Assembly (NCBI GenBank): GCA_012728535.1
Contig: JAAYEX010000179.1
Location: 1 to 14,710, forward strand
Length of the DNA: 14,710 nt
Source: Clostridiaceae bacterium
GTDB lineage: Bacteria > Bacillota > Clostridia > Saccharofermentanales > DTU023
Direction of reading: 5' to 3'
Shown one piece after another: positions 7,040 through 14,357 of this stretch (the first letter of the stretch is position 1; every line of letters begins with the position of its first letter). The notes beneath the pieces were generated by a model. That model did no database searches. It worked only from the letters and a program-made list of their open reading frames with translations, and was not told the DNA's origin. The translations under genes were made by a program, and so were the position numbers.

Positions 7040-9471
7040 TTAAACATTGACTCCGGTACCCAGACCAGGGCAAAAGCCTTGACAGCAATATCGCGCTTCA
7101 ATGGTTTAATCAAGACTGTTTTCACATTGTCGGCTACATTGTCGTAGACTGCGGCCATATCGCTCAAAGCCTGCTCCATCTCTGCGTCAAGTGCCGTTTT
7201 CTCGTCGGTCAGCCGCTTGAGAGCATCTTCTGCACGGACAATGTCCTCTGCCTGCCTCTTTGAGCGGCTTGCACTTTTGGCAGCAGTACCGGCCCTGCCG
7301 ACTGAAGATTGCGTGACCAGCGACTTGCCCAGGAAGGCGCCGAGAACAGCTGAACCGAAAGATATGGCAGTCTGCCTCTTCGCATCCTTGGACTGCTCGG
7401 TCTCACGGTCAATTTTCTCTTCGGCCTTGATTATTTTTCCTTCCAGAGTTTTATATTTTTTATCGTACTGGTCCCGGACCTTGTCCAAAGCAGCGTCACG
7501 ATTCTCACGGGCTGCTAACTGAACACGGGCAACGAAATCACGCTCCGTTTCCCCGGGCTCTGAAAACATCTTCAGTTCCTGGTGGGTATAGTAGGCCAGA
7601 GTATCGGTTCGATATGCATGGTCTACCGCCTGTTTCTGCCACTGGGTATAACTGGTTTTCTTACGTGCATCAGCCGGTAAAGACGCATATCTTGCGTTCG
7701 CCGGAGGCTGGTCTTCACTGTCGATTTCATCCGGTTCAAAAAGCTTTGATTCATTCCAGTCAACTGTCAGCAGACCTTCTCTCACAGGGGTTAGGCGCAG
7801 CAACTCGCGGTCCTCACTGATCGAATGTTTTTCATTATCGTAATGAATACTGAGGTATGCGAGCAAGGCAGGCGTATATTTTTCGCCGGCAAAAGAGTTT
7901 CCATAAAGGTAGTGGACAGGAATTCCGGCTGCCCCGATCGGAGCCTGGGTAATCTCGCCGTTTTGAACTTCAACTTCCTGAACAGGCAGGTCCTGTGTTA
8001 ACACGGTGGCTGCCTGCACCGGAACTGCTGTTGTCTCCGGAACTGCAACTCCAACAGACGGCGGGACAGGAGCAGCAGGCAAAGCTTGCCGGGCAAGCAG
8101 GGCAGTCTGTTCTCTGGTCAGAGGTCCCGCCAGATAGGACATGCAGAATCTGGTCGTAAACAAGGTCGGCTCTTTCTCCGCGGGCCGGCGTAGCAGGAAC
8201 TCCCGCTTCTCCAGATTAGCTATCGTTTCCGAAAGGCTGCCGCGCTCAAGACCGACGTGAGCTGTGTCCACCATTCCTTCCAGCAAGCGTGAACGGTCAC
8301 GTTCAGTGGAAAGACGGCCGATAAACCAACTGCCTATATTGGAAAGGCCTTTGTAATCCAGATCAGCCGGATTTTGTGTAGCCAGAACCATACCAAGTCC
8401 ATAGGCACGGGCCTGCTTGAGCAAAGTCAGCAGGGGCAACTTGGACGGGGGATTTGCGACCGGTGGGAAATACCCGAAAATTTCATCCATATAAAACAGT
8501 GCTCTAAGGCTGTCTGTTCCCTGCTTGCTACGCATCCAGGCGATCATCTGGTTCAGCAGTAATGTCAGGAAAAACATGCGTTCAGCGTCTGACAGATGCG
8601 CCAGTGACAGGATCGACAGGCGCGGTTTGCCTTCAGCTGTGTAGAGCAGGTTGTCAATATTCAGCGGTTCACCCTGCAAAAAACTGGCGAAGGAAGGAGA
8701 TGCCAGAATAGAATTAAGCTGCAGGGCTAGGTCAAACCGGTTTTTCTCGGGGAAAAAAGATTCAATATCCATGACCCCGATAGTCTTAATCGGCGGATTC
8801 TGCACAGCCTGAATCAGGTGAGGCAGGTCAACTGCTTTGCCCTCACTCCAGCGTTGGCGGATTATTTCTGACAAAAAGACATGTTCCCTGCTTTTGATCG
8901 GGTCCGCTTCGATGCCGATCAGATGCAAAACGCTGCTGCTGGCTGAAACAACCATGTCATTGACGATTTCCATGTCCTGTTCCGAAGGTGCGTTGAAAAG
9001 TCCCTCTACAGACAGCGGCCTGCCGAAGAGGCCGCCCGGAGTGTAAAGAGCAAAATCACTTCGCTCCCGCATCACGCGTATACGGTCTCCGGTTTGCGCT
9101 GAGGCTGTCAGACCGGTTCGCCAGGCATCAGCTTTTTCTTCCGCCAATTCATCTGCCGTAATACCTCTGGCTTTAGCTTCGCTTTCCTGTACCCAGGGTC
9201 GGAACTCTTCAGCTGTGAGGCCGGGAAAAGATAAGAGCAGGTTACCCATATCTCCCTTGGGGTCGACAATGATGGCGGGAATGCCATCCATGGCAGCTTC
9301 CTCCAGCATGGCAATGCCGAGGCCGGTTTTACCGCTGCCGGTCATGCCTACGCAGATCGCATGAGTTCTCAACTCCCGGGAGTCAAACAACATGAAATCG
9401 GGACGACCATCGCCATCACGATCCTCAGCGACTGTTCCTAAGTAAAATTGTCCAAGTTTCTCATATTCCAT
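7036..9471 (-). CDS. HerA-like ATPase (DUF87/DUF853-type), function unknown
   Basis: This 811-residue protein belongs to the HerA/FtsK branch of P-loop motor ATPases. Seen in order: Walker A GMTGSGKT (42-49), the HerA-typical AIIVDPKGDMGNLL (66-79), Walker B LFYMDE (325-330), the sensor ATQNP (364-368), and a downstream arginine-rich segment GRLSTERDRSRLLEGM. A Pro/Ala/Val-rich linker (about 464-500) leads to a C-terminal part. That part has charged coiled-coil stretches (about 650-700 and 735-775) around a Gly/Ala/Leu segment (702-718) resembling a glycine zipper. HerA proteins pump or unwind DNA with NurA, or act in defence with SIR2-type partners, but no such partner is encoded here. The family is widespread and I know no proven role. 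AGGAGAG lies 5 bases before the ATG. It follows thrC across an intrinsic terminator, and its TAG stop shares CTAG with the lplA stop. Confidence 0.9.
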   Translation of the reverse strand: MEYEKLGQFYLGTVAEDRDGDGRPDFMLFDSRELRTHAICVGMTGSGKTGLGIAMLEEAAMDGIPAIIVDPKGDMGNLLLSFPGLTAEEFRPWVQESEAKARGITADELAEEKADAWRTGLTASAQTGDRIRVMRERSDFALYTPGGLFGRPLSVEGLFNAPSEQDMEIVNDMVVSASSSVLHLIGIEADPIKSREHVFLSEIIRQRWSEGKAVDLPHLIQAVQNPPIKTIGVMDIESFFPEKNRFDLALQLNSILASPSFASFLQGEPLNIDNLLYTAEGKPRLSILSLAHLSDAERMFFLTLLLNQMIAWMRSKQGTDSLRALFYMDEIFGYFPPVANPPSKLPLLTLLKQARAYGLGMVLATQNPADLDYKGLSNIGSWFIGRLSTERDRSRLLEGMVDTAHVGLERGSLSETIANLEKREFLLRRPAEKEPTLFTTRFCMSYLAGPLTREQTALLARQALPAAPVPPSVGVAVPETTAVPVQAATVLTQDLPVQEVEVQNGEITQAPIGAAGIPVHYLYGNSFAGEKYTPALLAYLSIHYDNEKHSISEDRELLRLTPVREGLLTVDWNESKLFEPDEIDSEDQPPANARYASLPADARKKTSYTQWQKQAVDHAYRTDTLAYYTHQELKMFSEPGETERDFVARVQLAARENRDAALDKVRDQYDKKYKTLEGKIIKAEEKIDRETEQSKDAKRQTAISFGSAVLGAFLGKSLVTQSSVGRAGTAAKSASRSKRQAEDIVRAEDALKRLTDEKTALDAEMEQALSDMAAVYDNVADNVKTVLIKPLKRDIAVKAFALVWVPESMFN

Positions 9472-9487
9472 ATACGTCTCTCCTGAT

Positions 9488-9517
9488 AAAAACTGAGCGC
9501 GGCTACTGCCGCGCTCA
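9488..9517 (-). terminator. Intrinsic terminator after thrC
   Basis: On the - strand a perfect ten-base-pair stem, TGAGCGCGGC with GCCGCGCTCA (9494-9503 and 9508-9517), closes a 4-base loop and is followed by AGTTTTTATC. It lies about 20 bases after the thrC stop and only a few bases before the Shine-Dalgarno of the ATPase gene. There is no room for a separate promoter between them. Confidence 0.88.
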
Positions 9518-9537
9518 TCTTCAACATCATAAGTTCC

Positions 9538-10797
9538 TTAGCCAAGGACTCCGCTGGCTTCCAGGGCTTCCAGTGTGGGTTTGCTCTTTACGGAGCTTCC
9601 TGCAGCCGCCAGAGCATTCTTTGTATCTTTAAGACCGTTACCGGTAACAATAACGGTTACTGTCTCGTCCGGCTTGATTATGCCTTGCGCCAGGGCGGCT
9701 TTGATTCCGGCTGTACCGGTAACACCGGCGGGTTCTCCGTAGATGCCTTCGGTACGTCCCAGCAGACTCATGGCTGCAAGAATCTCCTCGTCAGGCACTG
9801 CGACCCACCGTCCGCCTGAATCCGCTACTGCACGCTGGGCTTTGACAATGTTCCGCGGTACGCCGACAGAAATGGAGTCGGCCAGGGTGTTCTCCTCAGT
9901 CGGAATCAAAGGTTTGCATTCGCAACCTGCATCAAAGAAAGGTGAACATCCGGTTGACTGTACTCCCAGAATTTTGGGAATGCGATCAATCATGCCCATT
10001 TGAAAGAGGTCATAGAAACCCAGATATACTCCACCGACAGTGCAGCCGTCACCTACCGAAAGAACAACCCAGTCAGTCGGTTGCCAGTTCAATTGCTCAG
10101 CTATTTCGAGCGAAACGGTTTTCTTACCTTCTGTCATGACCGGATTAATACCGGCATTGCGGTTAAACCAGCCATATTTTTCGATAGCCATTTTAGAAAG
10201 ATCAAAAGTATCCTTGTAATTGCCGATGACGGAAACCACGCGGGCTCCGAAGATCAGCATCTGGGCCAGTTTGCCTTCCGGAGCGCGTTCAGGAACAAAA
10301 ATAACGCTCTTCAGACCCATACGGGCAGCGTTTCCGGCACAGGAGGAGGCGGCATTCCCGGTTGAAGAACAGGAAATTGTGTCATAGCCCTGCTCAATAG
10401 CCTTGGCTACGGCAACAGCACTGGCACGGTCCTTCAGAGAAGCAGTCGGGTTCAAGCCGTCGTCCTTGATGTAAAGTTTCTTCAAACCCAGTTCATCGCC
10501 CAGACGCAAAGACTCATACAGCGGTGTCCAGCCCACCCGCAAAAAGGGTGTATAATCCCGATCCTGCAAGGGCAGGAAAGCCTTGTAGCGCCACATGCTG
10601 TTCGTATGGTCCTGCGCCAGACTCTCACGCGAGACATTTTTCTTGATTTCATCATAATCATAGAGAATATCGAGAATGCCTTTCTCACCGCAGTCAGGGC
10701 AGGTCAACATTTCAGCATCGTAGGGGTATTCCTTGTGGCAGAGCGTACATTTATACGATCTGACATGCGGAATCACGGCTTGTTGCTTATTGGTCAT
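9538..10797 (-). CDS. thrC: Threonine synthase
   Basis: This 419-residue pyridoxal-phosphate enzyme converts O-phosphohomoserine to threonine. The N terminus carries a zinc ribbon-like cysteine set, C17, C20, C33 and C36 (CTLCHKE ... CPDCG), as in the threonine synthase group found in archaea and many bacteria. The cofactor lysine is K122 in NPTASLKDRA. The phosphate-holding loop is SVGDGCTVGG, and CSSTGNAASS (143-152) is the substrate loop. AAGGAGG lies 8 bases upstream of the ATG. No hom or thrB gene is in the window, so it is separate from the rest of the pathway. The leader contains a small hairpin but no T-box or recognisable leader peptide. A threonine ammonia-lyase or cysteate synthase identity is less likely given the zinc ribbon and motifs. 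Confidence 0.95.
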   Translation of the reverse strand: MTNKQQAVIPHVRSYKCTLCHKEYPYDAEMLTCPDCGEKGILDILYDYDEIKKNVSRESLAQDHTNSMWRYKAFLPLQDRDYTPFLRVGWTPLYESLRLGDELGLKKLYIKDDGLNPTASLKDRASAVAVAKAIEQGYDTISCSSTGNAASSCAGNAARMGLKSVIFVPERAPEGKLAQMLIFGARVVSVIGNYKDTFDLSKMAIEKYGWFNRNAGINPVMTEGKKTVSLEIAEQLNWQPTDWVVLSVGDGCTVGGVYLGFYDLFQMGMIDRIPKILGVQSTGCSPFFDAGCECKPLIPTEENTLADSISVGVPRNIVKAQRAVADSGGRWVAVPDEEILAAMSLLGRTEGIYGEPAGVTGTAGIKAALAQGIIKPDETVTVIVTGNGLKDTKNALAAAGSSVKSKPTLEALEASGVLG

Positions 10798-10823
10798 TTA
10801 GTGGCCTCCTTCTTATTAAAAGC

Positions 10824-10849
10824 AGCCTGCAGAAGTGTAGTTGCAGGTT
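10824..10849. other. Small hairpin in the thrC leader
   Basis: CCTGCA (10826-10831) pairs with TGCAGG (10842-10847), with one or two more pairs outside and a 10-base loop. On the + strand TTTTT follows, and on the - strand CTGCTTTT follows, shortly before the thrC ribosome binding site. No + strand gene ends here, so a terminator role would only make sense for thrC attenuation or for a short antisense RNA. The evidence is weak. The remainder of 10798-10929 holds no other structure I can name. Confidence 0.35.
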
Positions 10850-10929
10850 TTTATGATTTGGAAATAGTCTACCATATCGTCTTCAGGGAATTACATAAAT
10901 CCTCCCCTCCTATGCTAGGATAAAAGCCT

Positions 10930-11607
10930 ATGAAGCCGGATCAGATTAAAAGAACAAAAAACCCTCTGTGTCGCACTGCCGCAATCCTGGCCGGCGGCAA
11001 GAGTTTGCGTATGGGAACGGATAAACAGGTTCTCAGCAGGGACGGGCAAATCCTGGTCCACAGTCTGATCAAACAAATGGAGCCTTACTTTGACGAAATC
11101 ATTATCGTGACAAAGTCGGCAGGCCTTTATCAGGGGCAAAATGTTTTGCTGACGCGGGACAAATTGCCTTCCCGCGGCCCCCTGAGCGGCATCCATGCAG
11201 CTCTCACGGTCGCAGCTTCCCCTTATATTTATCTTGCAGCTTGCGATATGCCTGAATTCGAACCCGGGCTGTTAGAACTTTTATTGGAAGAATTGGACTC
11301 CTGCCACCCCTGCAGCGGCATAGCTGTAGAGCGGGAGTTTCGAAGCAGAGACGGCAGCCTGCGCCTGCGCCCCGAAATCTTCCATGCTATCTATGCAAAA
11401 AGCCTACTGCCGGTCCTGAGAAAACAGGTTCTGGCTCAGCGGAGCAAAGTAGAACATTTCATGCGTGAAACCGGCTTTCATTTTTTAAAGGAAAAAAAAG
11501 TCCGGCAGATTTTGCCGGACTGGTCTGTCTTTACCAACATCAATACGCCGGAAGAGGCCTCTGCTGCAGGCCTGGATCCACCGGCAGCTACTGATTATTT
11601 CTCATAG
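10930..11607 (+). CDS. mobA: Molybdenum cofactor guanylyltransferase-like protein (MobA)
   Basis: This 225-residue protein matches MobA, which joins GMP to molybdopterin to make the dinucleotide form of the molybdenum cofactor. The nucleotide-binding signature LAGGKSLRMGTDK lies at 20-32, GPLSGIHAAL at 83-92, and the magnesium-binding ACDMPEF at 104-110 with D106. A nonstandard lead of about 15 residues precedes the first strand. The start ATG at 10930 has AGGA at 10917-10920. No other cofactor gene or molybdoenzyme is in the window. The related cytidylyl enzyme MocA or another sugar-nucleotide transferase is possible, but DMPEF and the RMGxDK loop favour MobA. The last 13 bases overlap the convergent trpS, and a trpS terminator lies within codons of its 3' region. 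Confidence 0.87.
   Translation: MKPDQIKRTKNPLCRTAAILAGGKSLRMGTDKQVLSRDGQILVHSLIKQMEPYFDEIIIVTKSAGLYQGQNVLLTRDKLPSRGPLSGIHAALTVAASPYIYLAACDMPEFEPGLLELLLEELDSCHPCSGIAVEREFRSRDGSLRLRPEIFHAIYAKSLLPVLRKQVLAQRSKVEHFMRETGFHFLKEKKVRQILPDWSVFTNINTPEEASAAGLDPPAATDYFS
11491..11521 (-). terminator. Intrinsic trpS terminator embedded in mobA
   Basis: On the - strand AGTCCGGCA (11521-11513) pairs perfectly with TGCCGGACT (11507-11499) around a 5-base loop and is followed by eight Ts (11499-11492). It begins about 75 bases after the trpS stop, so it has the ideal shape and place for ending trpS transcription. It lies wholly inside the mobA reading frame, where the T-run reads as the lysines of EKKVRQ. Confidence 0.9.
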
Positions 11608-12677
11608 CGCTCTACAGATTCCTCATAAAAGCTCTTGTCGCTGAAGTAGTCGATCTGCATGGCCTGACGCACACGCTCCACTGTCTTTTGTGCCTTGGCG
11701 GAAGCTACCAGGCTGGCATCTTCCAGGATCGCAATAACTTCAGGTATGCGCTCTTCCCAATAAGCCCTACGCTCGCGGATGGGTGTCAAAATATCTTCCA
11801 GGACCTCAATCAGGAAACGCTTCACCTTGACATCGCCTAGGCCTCCCCGCTGATAGTGGGCTTTTATCGCATCGAGATCTTCATACTCAGGCCAGAAACG
11901 CCTGACATGTTCAGTTGAGTCAAAGGCATCGAGATAGGTGAAGACGGTGTTGCCCTCTACTTTTCCGGGATCTTCTACACGCAAATGATCCGGATCAGTA
12001 AACATTGACATCACTTTGTCCTTCACCTCCTTGGGATCATCGCTTAAATAAATGCAGTTTCCCAGAGATTTACTCATCTTGGCCTGACCATCAGTACCCG
12101 GAAGCCGCATGGATGCTTCGTTCTCCGGCAACAGAATATCCGGCATCACCAGAGTTTCACCGTAAGTGCTATTGAATTTATGTACGATCTCTCTGCATTG
12201 TTCCAGCATCGGACCCTGGTCCTCGCCTACAGGAACTACCGTCGCATCGAAGGCCGTGATATCAGCTGCCTGGCTGATCGGATAGATAAAAAAGCCTACA
12301 GGGATGCTGGATTCAAAACCCCGCATGCCGATTTCAGTTTTCACTGTGGGATTGCGGCGCAAACGGGAGACAGTGACCAGATTTGTATAGTAAAAACAGA
12401 GTTCTGTCAGTTGGTATACTGCCGACTGAACAAACAAGGTCGATCTGGTCGGATCCAGTCCCACAGAAAGGTTATCAAGCGCCACCTCCAGAACATTCTC
12501 GCGAATCTTCTCGGGATTATCCGCATTATCGGTCAGAGCCTGTGCGTCCGCGATCATGATGTATATCTCATCAAAATCTCCTGAGTTCTGCAGCTCGACA
12601 CGCCGGCGCAAAGAGCCCACATAGTGGCCGAGATGCAACCTGCCTGTAGGGCGGTCACCGGTGAGAATAATATTCAT
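11595..12677 (-). CDS. trpS: Tryptophan–tRNA ligase
   Basis: This 360-residue class I aminoacyl-tRNA synthetase charges tRNA-Trp. The HIGH motif appears as HLGH (15-18) in TGDRPTGRLHLGHYVGSL, and KMSKS is at 200-204. PVGEDQGPMLEQCREI (149-164) is also typical. It is about 30 residues longer than the standard 330-residue form and belongs to the GDRPTG subtype common in Clostridia. I chose ATG at 12677, which has AAGGAG about 9 bases upstream. The frame stays open to a TTG at 12713, but that has no ribosome binding site and would add 12 residues ahead of the conserved start. The 143-base gap to the divergent transporter is too short and lacks the motifs for a T-box. Confidence 0.96.
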   Translation of the reverse strand: MNIILTGDRPTGRLHLGHYVGSLRRRVELQNSGDFDEIYIMIADAQALTDNADNPEKIRENVLEVALDNLSVGLDPTRSTLFVQSAVYQLTELCFYYTNLVTVSRLRRNPTVKTEIGMRGFESSIPVGFFIYPISQAADITAFDATVVPVGEDQGPMLEQCREIVHKFNSTYGETLVMPDILLPENEASMRLPGTDGQAKMSKSLGNCIYLSDDPKEVKDKVMSMFTDPDHLRVEDPGKVEGNTVFTYLDAFDSTEHVRRFWPEYEDLDAIKAHYQRGGLGDVKVKRFLIEVLEDILTPIRERRAYWEERIPEVIAILEDASLVASAKAQKTVERVRQAMQIDYFSDKSFYEESVERYEK

Positions 12678-12762
12678 AAGAAGTACTCCTTCCACATTAA
12701 CTTCGTCTCTCAAAAACTAATTCTAACAGATTTCATAAAATGTCTCGTCACTGTGATTGTAT

Positions 12763-12792
12763 TTGCTTGTTCCGGTCTAGTTCGGATAAAAT
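12763..12792 (+). promoter_or_regulatory. Likely promoter of the MFS transporter gene
   Basis: TAAAAT (12787-12792) is a good -10 box. TTGCTT (12763-12768), 18 bases upstream, is a fair -35 with TTG in place. Transcription would begin near 12799, giving a short leader with GAGGAG at 12809-12814. It lies in the divergent trpS–transporter gap, where a promoter is required. Confidence 0.48.
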
Positions 12793-12820
12793 TAGCAGGT
12801 GAGCGTTTGAGGAGATTTGA

Positions 12821-14002
12821 GTGAAAACAAGACGAAACAAGATCCTGATAGGCATGGCGGTTTTTTGGACAGCCCTGCTGTCCAGGGCACCGATCAGCAG
12901 TATCGGACCATTAATTCCCTTCATCAAAAGTGATTTGGCACTCTCTGCTGCTGCCGCAGGTTCCGTGACAACGCTGATTTCGATTATGTATGCACTGATG
13001 TCGCCGGTCGGTGGATACCTTACAGCGAAAGTTAATGCAAAGAGGCTCATTTATTCTTGTCTGTCACTCGCTTTCGCCGGCACTCTGGCCCGTACTTTTC
13101 TGGGTAGCTTTGGCCTATTCACGGGCACTGTCCTCACCGGTCTTGCACTGGGGATACTCAATGTTCAACTGCCCATTTTCATTAGGAACCAATTCGCCGG
13201 CCGGGTCGGCTTGTACATGGGCATGTACACAGCGACCATGACCCTGTCCAACACTGTAGCTTTAGCTTCGGTTATACCTCTGATGGACTTGAGCGGAAGT
13301 TGGCAGAACTCCTTGCGTATTCTGTCTCTTTTGGCCGTACCTGCCCTTCTCGTCTGGCCTCTGGTATCCAGGAATTCACTCTACTCAAGCGAGTCAGAAG
13401 TGAAGCTGGAAATTTCCTGGTCTAAGATGCGGGCTCATCTCCCTCTGGGCATCCTGTACGGCCTCCAGGCACTGATCTTCTTTTCCACCTCAACCTGGCT
13501 GCCCTCCATCCTCATGAGTCAGGGCAGAAGCAGCGAAGAGGCGGCTTTTTTGATGGTATTGATACAAGTAATCAGTTTGCCCACTAACTTTGCCTGTGGA
13601 TCAATCATGCAGCGAAGCAGCAGAAAGTGGCTGATGGCTTTGCTGGCTTCCGGATTATTTCTCGGCGGATTATCTCTTATTCTTCTTGGCCGGGAAGAGT
13701 TGGCACTGCATATATTTGCGATAACCTTATTGGGTCTGGGAAATGGATTCATGTTTGCCATGCCCTTTGCCCTGCTCGGTTTTTCAGGCAAAGACAGTCA
13801 GGAGAACATGAACATTTCAACATTTGTGCCCCTGGTCGGCTACACACTGGCTGCTATCGGTCCGGCCGCATTAGGTTATCTTTATGATTTGACGCATAGC
13901 TGGACGGCACCGATCATCTTTATGATGGTCGGTTCTCTTGCGTATCTTGTTTTTGGAAAAAAAGCAGGAGATCTCGTTGATGCAGAACAGAAGAAAACCT
14001 AA
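12821..14002 (+). CDS. CynX/NimT-family MFS transporter
   Basis: This 393-residue integral membrane protein has about twelve hydrophobic segments in two six-helix halves, separated by a hydrophilic stretch near residues 186-206. The first segment ends in SRAPISSIGPLIPFIKSDLALS, which matches the N-terminal signature of the CynX/NimT group (cyanate, 2-nitroimidazole and related permeases) of the major facilitator superfamily. The substrate cannot be told from sequence. No cyanase or nitroreductase gene is adjacent, so a cyanate role is not supported by context. GTG is the start, with GAGGAG (12809-12814) exactly 6 bases upstream. The gene stands alone, with its own promoter candidate and a terminator shared with the convergent tRNA genes. 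Confidence 0.88.
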   Translation: MKTRRNKILIGMAVFWTALLSRAPISSIGPLIPFIKSDLALSAAAAGSVTTLISIMYALMSPVGGYLTAKVNAKRLIYSCLSLAFAGTLARTFLGSFGLFTGTVLTGLALGILNVQLPIFIRNQFAGRVGLYMGMYTATMTLSNTVALASVIPLMDLSGSWQNSLRILSLLAVPALLVWPLVSRNSLYSSESEVKLEISWSKMRAHLPLGILYGLQALIFFSTSTWLPSILMSQGRSSEEAAFLMVLIQVISLPTNFACGSIMQRSSRKWLMALLASGLFLGGLSLILLGREELALHIFAITLLGLGNGFMFAMPFALLGFSGKDSQENMNISTFVPLVGYTLAAIGPAALGYLYDLTHSWTAPIIFMMVGSLAYLVFGKKAGDLVDAEQKKT

Positions 14003-14042
14003 ACACCTTCCCGGCCCCTAAGCTTCTTCTTATCCATATAAC

Positions 14043-14085
14043 AAAAAAACTCCGTGCACATATTTAATCAGTGAACGGAGTCTTT

Positions 14086-14086
<1 letters not shown>
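14043..14086. terminator. Bidirectional terminator after the tRNA pair and the MFS gene
   Basis: ACTCCGT (14049-14055) pairs with ACGGAGT (14075-14081). After one G·A mismatch, three further pairs (CAC/GTG) close an 11-base loop. On the - strand seven Ts (14049-14043) follow, a strong tail only 4 bases past the CCA of tRNA-Phe. On the + strand CTTTT (14082-14086) gives a weaker tail for the transporter gene. Confidence 0.85.
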
Positions 14087-14161
<75 letters not shown>

Positions 14162-14165
14162 AAAG

Positions 14166-14191
14166 AAGTGCCGGTTCTGGGACCGGCACTT
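14166..14191. other. Hairpin between tRNA-Asp and tRNA-Phe
   Basis: A perfect ten-base-pair stem (14166-14175 with 14182-14191) and a 6-base loop fill the 31-base spacer between the two tRNAs almost completely. On the - strand, the direction of the tRNAs, the tail is TTCTTTG, a weak U-tract. On the + strand TTTT follows. It may be a partial terminator or a processing signal. Confidence 0.6.
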
Positions 14192-14192
14192 T

Positions 14193-14269
14193 TGGCGACG
14201 CAGAAGGGACTCGAACCCTCGACATCCAGCGTGACAGGCTGGCATTCTAACCAACTGAACTACTGCGCC
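14193..14269 (-). tRNA. tRNA-Asp (GTC)
   Basis: This is a full 77-base cloverleaf including CCA. GGCGCAG pairs with CTGCGTC (one G-U), followed by discriminator G and encoded CCA (14195-14193). The anticodon stem CCAGC/GCTGG holds loop CTGTCAC with anticodon GTC for aspartate. The T arm contains GGTTCGAGTCC. It is the first gene of the tRNA pair, downstream of a TTGACA promoter. Confidence 0.97.
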
Positions 14270-14293
14270 GTGTTTACCTTCTAGGGCTTCGAT

Positions 14294-14323
14294 AGTCTAT
14301 CAGATTAGAAGGATGATTGTCAA
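14294..14323 (-). promoter_or_regulatory. Promoter of the tRNA-Asp–tRNA-Phe operon
   Basis: On the - strand a perfect TTGACA (14323-14318) is followed after 18 bases by TAGACT (14299-14294). Transcription would begin near 14287, leaving a short 5' leader of under 20 bases. Directly upstream lies an AT-rich inverted repeat, CTTAATT with AATTAAG (14327-14343), which might be a weak hairpin for the gene before it. Confidence 0.6.
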
Positions 14324-14357
14324 TTGCTTAATTTCCAATTAAGTCAAGTGGTTATTT

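Noticed and set aside
7036..10797. Defence island built on HerA-like ATPase
   Set aside because: The neighbours (thrC, lplA, mazG cluster, mobA, trpS) are metabolic or housekeeping genes, with no nuclease, SIR2, toxin or mobile element nearby.
12678..12713. Upstream TTG start of trpS
   Set aside because: AAGGAG lies within this stretch and points to ATG at 12677, where the conserved N terminus begins.
12678..12820. T-box riboswitch for trpS
   Set aside because: The gap is only 143 bases to the divergent gene, and I saw neither the conserved T-box sequence nor a terminator/antiterminator pair.
14327..14343. AT-rich inverted repeat as terminator of the right-edge gene
   Set aside because: The stem is seven weak base pairs with a 3-base loop and no U-tract follows on the - strand.
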